DNA from: Carposina sasakii
Lineage: Eukaryota > Arthropoda > Insecta > Lepidoptera > Carposinidae
Reading direction: 5' to 3'
Length of the DNA: 64,000 nucleotides
NCBI GenBank assembly: GCA_014607495.2
Contig: CP053149.1
Coordinates: 372,001 to 436,000 of the forward strand
The position numbers and the translations under genes are program-made. Positions 55,843 through 64,000 of the stretch are shown in pieces; positions within the stretch are counted from its first letter, which is position 1; every line of letters starts with the position of its first letter. The notes beneath the pieces are model-generated. The model worked only from the letters and a program-made list of their open reading frames with translations. It searched no databases and had not been told where the DNA came from.

Positions 55843-55985
55843 AGTACAAAATACAAACTACGGTCGCCAACCCGCCTGCCCAGCGTGGAGAATATAGGCA
55901 AAAAACTTATGGCGTGTCCTGGGGGAGGCCTACGTCCAGCAGTGGCCTGAAATAGGCTGATGACGAAGTAACGAACGTGTAAAAG
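55843..55985 (-). repeat. LINE tail sequence fused upstream of the remnant frame
   Basis: Reverse of 31190-31325: CTGATTTCAGGCC-type start, CCACTGCTGGACGTAGGCC, CTCCCCCAGGACACGCC, CAGGCGGGTTGGCGACCG. The same fusion order at 31190 shows it is part of one composite element, not a chance neighbour. Confidence 0.7.
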
Positions 55986-56209
55986 CACATAAAGTACGAG
56001 TACAATAGCGGTTAGACTTGACTACTAGATTTTCTATTGGACCTAATATCATAATACTTTTTAACGGATAGTGACGCGACGTTATGTAAACATATTCGAA
56101 TCTCATATATTTTGCTTTCGTGACGATAGAGTCTTACGGAGCTTGAAAAGTTCGTCCATACCCTACAAAGCGAAAAGTAAAAAAACTTACGTCTCCCAGT
56201 TAGTTTATC

Positions 56210-56400
56210 AACCAGTTAACTAACCGAGTTCATTTTCTCGTCTCCGCGCTGTCGCTAACATTTCTCTTTGAAAAATAGTAATTTAAATTTGTCAAGTATT
56301 TTCCGGGAGGTAATTTATTGAGGGACGCCTTCCTGAGGTCGATTTAATTAAATTTATTAGCGCTGCCTCGGAGCGCCTCCAATCTGGAAGACTGTTTATA
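56210..56400. other. Non-repetitive island, possible conserved noncoding DNA
   Basis: CTCGTCTCCGCGCTGTCGC, GGGAGGTAATTTATTGAGGG, GATTTAATTAAATTTATTAG and GCGCTGCCTCGGAGCGCC. No ORF or repeat match. Confidence 0.3.
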
Positions 56401-56596
56401 AACCAAAAGCAGAATCTAGGTTTTTTGTTAGGGATGGTCTTTTGAAATTTAACTCAATAATATTGGGTCTAATTTCTGTTTAGATTTGGAATTGTTAAGA
56501 TTTGGGCGTATTCGAAAACAGGAGTACGAGAGAACGGGAGAACGGTGGTAAAGATACAGCGTAGAATTCTAAATGTAATTACGTAATTATAATATA

Positions 56597-56853
56597 CAAG
56601 ATGTAACAGAAAGTGTATGTTACGTGAAATGCTATGAAAATAACCCACTATAGAGAACCTATCCACAAAATTTGAGATATAAAATCACATTTTAATTTTT
56701 TCAGATAAGAATATGAAGAAATGTTCATACTAAGTAAGGTAAGTATATTTAACAATATAAATGTGTTTTTAAGTCCCAAACTTTGTGAATAGGCTCTTTA
56801 TAGTGGCCTATGTTGATAGCATTTCACTTAACATACCCCTTTTTTGTATTTTG
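56597..56853 (+). mobile_element. MITE A, diverged copy
   Basis: CAAGATGTAACAGAAAGTG to CCCCTTTTTTGTATTTTG, flanked by TA. The internal complementarity is weaker than in the other copies, so this is an older insertion. Confidence 0.8.
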
Positions 56854-56869
56854 TATAGTTTTGAGTATT

Positions 56870-58700
56870 TTTAACGCACTACTGAACTGCGACCCGTGGC
56901 TCTTACCCCGTTAGAAATGCCTTGTGCGTAAGCTGATATACCACTATGGGAATCGTTAACGGATATTGGCATACCTTGCAAGGTGCATTGCTTCCTGATT
57001 TATATCTTTGGGTGCAAATTCCTCGCCGTGAGATACCTTAGGCTCTGGACATACATCGTTGGCTTGCAGCCAGATTCCTGGCAGTTCGTAGAGACAAACT
57101 ACTTAATAACGTCCATACGCAGTATTCGGAGTAATTATATAATGGATAGTTGACATTTCTCGGCTGGTGCGGCGCCAGTATGCGGGTTTAATTAGGTTAG
57201 CAATTGTTTTTTTAAACTTTCTCTATAAAATTTTGAAGTACACATTGGTGATCGGTTAAGTTTGATTTCCTAGAATAGTGGTTCCGTCTTATAAGGGCTT
57301 TAAAGGAACTTTTCACATGTCGGCACCCTAAAAGTTACGAGGTGGTAAGTCGACAAAATGCCATAGGCCTCAGCCCAAGGGGTTCCCGGTCAAAGGGATA
57401 ATAAGCTTAATAAGCTGTTAGCGCCCGAGCTTCATTTTGCAAACAAGGGCAAGTGACGTGTATACATTACATTTATATAATTTACCCCTTATTTAATTTA
57501 ACATAGTATTTTCTCTCTACCGCATGTATAACTAAGTACGAGTAACAGTACTCCAGTAATGTGCTGGCGCTTCTCCAGCATGGAATGTGCAAATGGCGCT
57601 CGCCCCGGCCGTAATGAACTGCCCCCAGATTAGGTAATATGGACAATGTACACACTTACCACTCTAGTGCTCAACTAGCGAATGTGTTGGACCAGTTTTA
57701 CGAATTTTGGTGGAACATCGCAAATGCAAATTGACGGTGGTATTAAGGAACGGTGTGTAATGATAAACACCCGTTTAACAGGACAATTGACAGCGAAATG
57801 TACGGGAAATCTGTCAACATTGTTTTGCTTACACTATGCTTGTTTTTTTTTAAATCTTGTACGTACGGATTCAAACTATCTTTGAAATTATACTTTTACT
57901 ATGTAATGGAAGATTTCTTTCATTATGGAAGATTTTTATATTACGAATTCGTAAGATACATAATTATCATTGTCATGATGTTTTTATTTTTGAATTGTAC
58001 GATAAGAAGATTCAGATACTAGGCACCTTCTAACATCATCCATGTAAATCAAATAACTACAAGTAATTTTTGGCACGCTACCTGATAAGGTAGATCGGCT
58101 GACCGTCCTGTAAAAATTAGGGTGGTTAACCGACCTCCCATAGGTACGCCATAGTCCTAATTAGTTTTAACTTAGTTATAGATATTCTAAATTTTTTATG
58201 ATCTGGTTGTTGAATAAATAAATTACGTTACTACAAGTACCTATATTCCAGAATAAATAAAATTATCGATTGAAGTAGAAACAGTATTATATAAGTAAGT
58301 ATTCAACACAGTGGCGTTTCAATAGTTTATTTAAATAACCTGCAGGTATTTCGAGAAAAAGAAATTCTCGAAGGAATTGTTTTCTCTGAAATCCTACGCG
58401 ATGCAGTGCCGGCTTGTTTACCGGTCCAAAGTTTGTGAAACTTTATAGTTTTTAGTTTTTCAGCGGTTTCTTTTGATTTTCCATCAATTGCGAGTTTTTA
58501 TAAATATATTTTTTTAACAATGTTTTGATTCATTCTAAGGTAAGTTAATAAAATATTGTTAAACTATAAATAATAATTATTACTGCGATCCAATTGAACC
58601 CGACTAACTTTTTTATTTTCTTTACATATTATAATAAAGTTAAATTTATTAGATACTTCTCCATAATATAATCCGCTAGGATATGGTTGATCAAATTTAT
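56870..58700. other. No recognised gene
   Basis: A moderately GC-rich patch at 57300-57440 matches no repeat. The overlapping frames at 57682 and 57753 are hydrophobic low-complexity and have no domain. Confidence 0.4.
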
Positions 58701-58711
58701 CAAAAACATTG

Positions 58712-58925
58712 TGCTGAGGGATTCAGCTTTGTTTACCGAGATTTGGCTAGTGTATAGCTATCGGGATGAAAAAATAACGTTGCCAATACTGTGATTTAAA
58801 AGAGATGGTAAAATTCATCATCCGAGTTAAGTGACCCGATAGCTCTGTTGGTAGAGCGATGCACGGAATGCGAGTGGTCGTGAGTTCAAATCTCACTCGG
58901 GTTAATTTTTTTTTTCATTTTCTTA
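58712..58925 (+). mobile_element. tRNA-containing SINE (family S2), best copy
   Basis: The body (GCTGAGGGATTCAGCTTTG ... CCGAGTTAAGTGACC) is followed by a tRNA-like module: acceptor GACCCGA pairs with TCGGGTT, D-arm GCTC/GAGC, T-arm GTGAG TTCAAAT CTCAC. The anticodon stem (ATGCA/CGAGT) pairs poorly and the base before the would-be anticodon is G rather than U. The module therefore folds mostly like a tRNA but is probably not a working one. The tail is T-rich and ends TTTTCTTATTAAT, as in the other copies. Confidence 0.75.
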
Positions 58926-58929
58926 TTAA

Positions 58930-60125
58930 TATTTTATATTATAAAGTTATAAACTTTTTCTATGCTTTCGTGTTACTATAATACAATAGTAGTTATTTGT
59001 TACTAACTTAATTTGACTTTGTTACAATACTTTATGATAGGTATATTTTATCTTTGAAAATTAACTTACTTTTCTTAAAGTGAACAACATCTAGTATTGG
59101 AAGTTTCCTCAAACATTCCGTTAACTAAACCAGTGACGATAGTACCTACCATACCAACTAACAATTTTGTCCTATAACCTAAGGTTAAATCTCCAAAAGC
59201 TCGGTAAACGATGAGTAAAGGTTTTGGCGGTGACCCAGGGTTGTATAAAAGTGTTTTATAACATGTATTGACTCTATAAGCTTATAGAGCAAAACCGACA
59301 CATAAATAATTGATGTAAAGGTTTACTTCGCTAATTTATGTAGCTGTTATAGATAGGAGTTGTAATGACCTCTAAAGTGACCAGTATGCAACCATAGAAC
59401 TCTATAGCAGTGATCACAATTTCCCTTACGTCTCTGATTTACGCAATAAAGGTTCCACACGAACTTTAATGGATCTTTGTTATTGTAGAAATTGAACATG
59501 AATTATAGGGCGAAATTGTGATAATGTGGGTTTATAGATCGTCGTTACAGGGCTGTAGTAATATGGTGAACGCAAAAACTCCACAACAGAGCTATATTTG
59601 AATGTAGCTGAGTTTTAAAATACCCTTAGATAACTCAATTGCCCTAAAAAAGTGTGCAAAGGTTCGTTATAGTTCTAGTGATAAACCTGTTACAAAGACA
59701 CTCTTTTAGGACCATACGGTTTATAATGGTAGGCCAATGTTGTTTTTAACTTAAAATTATTTTTGTTAAGGCATTTTTGTATATACTTCATAACAATATT
59801 GAATAAGTAAAAATCAAGTTGAACAATCAATTATAAAGAATGGTTCCATTATTATCCTTCTGAGCAAATAAGCAACTATATCACAAAAACTATGTATGTT
59901 AATTAATAATTAGTGTGACCGTAATGTTCTAGAAGTCTGGATCTAAACCTGTCTTACCCGATAACATTATATTTATTAAAAATATAATAAGATAATTATT
60001 TATATAATAAGATAACTAATATGTATATTTTTAATATTTATTTATATATAATAATTTTATATTTCAAACTAATATGTAGGTATTAACATTTTTTATTTTA
60101 TATTTTGATTGAGGGTATAAAAATG
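58930..60125. other. No recognised gene
   Basis: AT-rich. It contains an 18-bp perfect palindrome CTCTATAAGCTTATAGAG at 59272-59289. Confidence 0.4.
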
Positions 60126-60129
60126 ATTT

Positions 60130-60405
60130 GCAATACATTGGTTTTAGTTGTTAGTTAGTTGGTTCGGTAGATAGAACTAACATGAAAAACTAATCCTGAT
60201 GAAGCCACGGGTGTTGGCGAAACATATGTCGATTAAAAAATTTTACTTGCTTTTCGGATTAGCAGCTATGTATTTATGGTTGCATGCTAGGTGCTTGGAT
60301 CTGGCTTCTCGTTGCGACTGTAGTGTCTTGTGTTCGTGATCATGAGTAGGCAGATCCGAGGGTCAGCGGAGGGTATAGGGCCCGGTGGCGGCCGATCCCT
60401 CAATT
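60130..60405 (+). mobile_element. Penelope-like element 3'-end fragment
   Basis: Closely related to the right part of 16258-16636: TTAGTTGGTTCGGTAGATAG, the hammerhead, GCATGCTAGGTGCTTGGATC, AGATCCGAGGGTCAGCGG and GGGCCCGGTGGCGG, ending CCTCAATT. The upstream AT-rich DNA may be more of the 3' region. No inverted left arm and no clear TSD were found. Confidence 0.8.
60191..60235 (+). ncRNA. Hammerhead ribozyme in PLE fragment
   Basis: TAATC (60191-60195), CTGATGA (60196-60202), GCCA...TGGC stem II within 60203-60218, GAAA (60219-60222), ACATATGT (60222-60229), C60230, GATTA (60231-60235). Consensus core and paired stem I. Confidence 0.82.
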
Positions 60406-60922
60406 AAGATAATTTCGTTTATGACTCAAGGAACATTTGAAGGGAACCCTAATTTTATATAATGGTGGCTGGGATCTGTCATGACAAATGTTATAGTAGT
60501 ATTCTGAACACTGAAAGTATTTTTATGACTTAAAATTTGTAATTATTTTAGTAAATGCTTAATTATTTGAGGGGGGCATTGAAATATTGTCTTTAACGCA
60601 TGGATAGTTTATCGGTAAAATCTCAATCCCAAGAGAAGCGAGTACTAAAGTAAAGTATAAAAGTAACTGTAATAATAAAATAACTGTAGGTAACTGAACG
60701 CGCGTTCTCTATTGCTATATACTCTAAGAGTCAGCACATAACTATACTATAGGTACACAGGCAATCTATGCCCGGATTAACGCTCCCCTAAAGCACGAAG
60801 TCTAGAATATTCGCAGGTAGCGTCACTAGCGACAACTTCTGTTCTATCCTGAAAGCTTACATAAGACGTCTAACCAATATACCTATCGCGTAAATAGGTC
60901 GCCATTTAGAGTAGTATATAGG

Positions 60923-61545
60923 GTATAAAAATTTAGGTAAAAAAACCTTTTTAAAAACAAGCTTTTATTTAAATGCGCTAAAAAGAAAAAATAAACTTTT
61001 ACACTAAAACTTTTACTGTTAATTTATAACGTCATTTCAAATTTAACACATTTGACACAATTTATATGTTATAAAAGCTTGTCGCGACATTTAAGTACTC
61101 GTATTTACGTTCATACTTTTAAATGTTTATTAGGCAGCATCTTTGTGTTGATGTTTCAGATTTTCCCATATTATTCCCACGCATATCGAAGAAACGTCGA
61201 CCCTTCCAGAGCTTCGTGTAGAAGAGTAAGAGAGTAATATACAACAGGGTTCGCCTCGGTGCCCCGAGGTGGTATGTTCACGACATCATGTCATCATGCC
61301 ACTCAGTCCTCGGCACGGCCTCACCTTGACTTATTAAAAATTTAAAACTAAGAAAGTAAATACGAGTACTTAAATGTCGCGACAAGCTTTTATAACATAT
61401 AAATTGTGTCAAATGTGTTAAATTTGAAATGACGTTATAAATTAACAGTAAAAGTTTTAGTGTAAAAGTTTATTTTTTCTTTTTAGCGCATTTAAATAAA
61501 AGCTTGTTTTTAAAAAGGTTTTTTTACCTAAATTTTATTTTATAC
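60923..61545. repeat. Large foldback, about 186-190 bp arms
   Basis: Left arm 60923-61108 and right arm 61356-61545 are almost perfect reverse complements (for example TGTCGCGACAAGCTTTTAT and its inverse). One 4-base difference lies near the outer end. The 247-bp spacer contains CCTCGGTGCCCCGAGG, a small palindrome. The sequence after the right arm (TATACTTTTTAGTTTTCACC, then CGCCATATTGGATTAAGAG at about 61727) resembles the order in repeat C, so this may be the hairpin end of a related element extending to about 61850. Confidence 0.85.
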
Positions 61546-61940
61546 TTTTTAGTTTTCACCGGGTAAGTTCCTAAGTCTGTTCATCTCATTCAACGCATCA
61601 TTATTGCAAGGTCGTTTGCCAGTTAATTTTGAACAGTCCAGCTCTTCAATGAGGAGCCCTTAAAATTTCAACTCAATTGCTTAAAAATATCTGTCTCAAA
61701 ATAGATTTTCAAGTTTTAGAAGTCCGCCATATTGGATTAAGAGTGACGTCACATTTTTTTCGAGTTACTCTCAGCTAGCCCTTTAATTTGATACCCATAT
61801 TGTAGGAATGCCTCTACCTACCTCGTAAGGGATAAAGGTGTGATTATATGTATGTATGTATAAGTATCAGGAAAATTAAACATGTTAACAAGGAGTGTGA
61901 AATTTTTTGGACAAGTTCTCCACACAGACCTATTTTTATT

Positions 61941-62393
61941 ATAGTGTCCCGGAAGTCAACGTCAAGCTGGAAACGGGAGATAGGCCAAGTCATAATAGTT
62001 ATCAGAAAAATAAAAATTTGTTATGTACCTTTTTTTTAGTACAGCCTACACAGTTAAGGTTGGGCGAAGTATTAATTTTAAATAGTTGGTTGGGCAATAC
62101 GTGAAGTTTTCTTCCAAACTGGAGCAGTTGGCTTAGAATTTTAAGCAACAAGTTTACAGAAGCACTTTTTAGGATTACAGAATAAAAAAGAAATTGACAG
62201 AAAGTGAAGATTTGTAGCAACAGGAGTTAAAAAACTATCACAGGGTGTAGATTTTCTCGATTTATTTTAAAAGTCCTATAATTTATAAAGTACATAACTT
62301 AGATTTAAAACAAAAATCTGATAACTATTATGACTTGGCCTATCTCCCGTTTCCGGCTTAACGTCGACTTCCGGGACACCCTGTATTAACTCG
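61941..62393 (+). mobile_element. MITE D with long TIR (TGTCCCGGAAGTC)
   Basis: The left arm (TGTCCCGGAAGTCAACGTC, then GAAACGGGAGATAGGCC and AAGTCATAATAGTTATCAGA) is inverted at the right end (TCTGATAACTATTATGACTT ... CTTCCGGGACACCCTG). That gives TIRs of about 70 bp with some mismatches. TA follows the right end. The internal ORFs on both strands have no domain. Single copy in this window. Confidence 0.8.
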
Positions 62394-62409
62394 TTTCCTT
62401 ATTTGAAGA

Positions 62410-62600
62410 CCATTGGCGTATTAGTAGTAACTGTCACGTCTGGGTTCTAATCTCGGTAGGGGCAAACATTGATAAGGTTGAATATTGATGTTTGATTCCA
62501 TGTCACGGATGTTTCTATAATTATCTACTCGTATGTTCGTATGTATCATTGCTTAGTACTCAGGACACAAGACCCTGACCTTAATATAGGAGGTAAATGT
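62410..62600 (+). repeat. SINE family S1, diverged copy
   Basis: GTCTGGGTTCTAATCTCGG (mutated B box), GGTAGGGGCAAACATTGATA, TTGATGTTTGATTCCATGTC and CATTGCTTAGTACTCAGG keep the S1 order. The tRNA-like head is eroded. Confidence 0.7.
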
Positions 62601-64000
62601 GTTATCTGGTTTGCAAACATTTACGAGTAGCTGAGCATTCTTTATGATACAGCAACGGTCTCCTAGAAAATCATTAGTGTCAAGTAATATTTGATGTTAC
62701 GTAATTATATTAGGTGTCCTACTCATATTTCGTAATCATGGAAATTGCCCCTAGATAGCAATCTAATAGGCCTGGACTCAAGGGAATTCCCAATAAATAA
62801 TGTGAGGTAACAAATAACGTACACTGGTTTAGATCCAAAGATAAACTAGGGAAATCATTGATGAATTAAATAACATTACAAAGAAATAAACTTATTTTTA
62901 GCAAAAAAAAACCGGGAAGTCTTCTAACCTACGTAATAATTTAAACAAACGTGATTATACACGTTAAAAGACGTTTATCTCTAAGCTATTTCCATAACCC
63001 TGTAGTGCCGTCAAATCCGTATAACAATAAATAAATAGAACTAAATGCGAAAAACTAATCTATATCTAAACCGCTGATGGTGTCGCTACAATCTATGTAA
63101 CAATAATTTAAAATAAGTACGAAGACGTTACTCCAGTTTCCATTATCGGATATTATCAGTTTGTACGACTATATTGCCTGTTGTTTGACTTTGGCTCATT
63201 AACAGCCAATTTCTATAACTGATTTTGAGAGATTTTTTGCATATCTCAGATTTAATTTTCAATTGTTTTCAGACAAAATTTCAAAATAGGAATAAATAAA
63301 TCCCAGATCCTTGTTGTTTTTTCGTATTGAAATTGCCCGTTAGAATGCACTATCACTAAAGCTTCTTAAAGCGATAGAAAAGCGAACCAATTACTAAAAT
63401 AATCAACCTTGTACACATTATAGAATATCGACATTTTACTCGTATATCGAAATACGGTATTAACTTATTCCGTTTATCGCTCGGCAAACACGCGACGAGC
63501 TCACTTTACCTACTTTGGGAAATGTCAGTAAGTAAAGTAGACTCGCACATTTCAAGTATTGGGTATGTGGAAAAAATACCATACTAATTGTAGCAACTCC
63601 AGAAGATTCACCTACTGGGCAATATCATAGCGAATGTAGCGCCGCCCTGCCATGCCTGGTTAAGTTTGACATACTGTGAAAACAACAGTCTATCGACAAG
63701 GTGGAGGTAATGGATTTGAAAAGATTTTATTATTTTAATTTAAGACGCCCGTGACTTCATATCCGTGAACTGTAGGTGAAATATTTTGTAGGTATGTATT
63801 AATCTGAAATATCCGCTAAATTACCACCTAGGTTAATTAAAATGTGTAGTTTTTAGTTCAAAATATAACAAATTTAAAAATCAATTTTTACATACTTAAT
63901 ATTGCGGATGAATGATTAAAACCTAGTTTTAGATAAAAACGCCATCTTTTTTTACTTAGTTACCCCGAAACTAAACTAAGTAATGATATCCATTAGGTAT
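62601..64000. other. No recognised gene or repeat
   Basis: AT-rich sequence. I see no domain-bearing frame, RNA gene or repeat boundary. Confidence 0.4.

Noticed and set aside
58830..58905. A functional tRNA gene on the plus strand
   Set aside because: Acceptor, D and T arms pair, but the anticodon arm does not and the base at position 33 is not U. It shares its body with the SINE copy at 15651.

Overview
The window looks like nuclear DNA of a lepidopteran insect (moth or butterfly). The grounds are AT-rich, repeat-dense sequence, repeat families I recognise as typical of Lepidoptera, two spliced exons of an insect axon-guidance-type immunoglobulin gene, and a 500-base assembly gap (13744-14243). 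There are no operons or bacterial features. Most short open reading frames are chance frames in AT-rich or repetitive DNA. Family names for the repeats rest on my own recognition and on alignment of copies within the window, because no database search was possible.

Host gene: two exons on the minus strand (30977-31121, then 28401-28531) have canonical splice sites and matching phase. Together they encode the end of one Ig domain and the start of the next in a Sidestep-like cell-surface protein. The rest of that gene was not found here. Several moderately GC-rich, non-repetitive islands (about 2.5, 23.1, 24.8, 41.4, 46.4, 52 and 56.2 kb) may be conserved regulatory DNA, but this is only inferred.

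Main element: 34083-37111 is an apparently complete Penelope-like retroelement (PLE) on the minus strand. It has an unbroken 806-residue reverse transcriptase/GIY-YIG endonuclease ORF and a perfect 12-bp target-site duplication. Three short relatives (9081-9990, 16258-16636, about 60130-60405) carry only terminal sequence. All four copies contain a foldable hammerhead ribozyme core, and one copy has two in opposite orientation. In two short copies the terminal region is present as a long inverted repeat instead of a direct repeat. In the full copy the start codon lies inside a 23-bp terminal inverted repeat.

Other repeats: two TA-flanked MITE families (A, TIR CAGGGTGTAAC-like, about 260-280 bp; B, TIR CAGGATG/CATCCTG, about 370 bp); an 8-bp-TSD hAT-type MITE (32809-33099); a CAGGGTGTCCCGG MITE (61941-62393); three tRNA-headed SINE families; LINE 3' ends and C-terminal ORF remnants; and a family of elements bounded by ACCCGACTGC/GCAGTCGGGT with a long hairpin at one end. 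Nesting is clear: a hairpin element inside MITE B inside MITE A (10996-13115), a PLE inside a hairpin element (8790-10594), and MITE A inside a SINE (43713-44215). The remainder is AT-rich DNA in which I see nothing definite.
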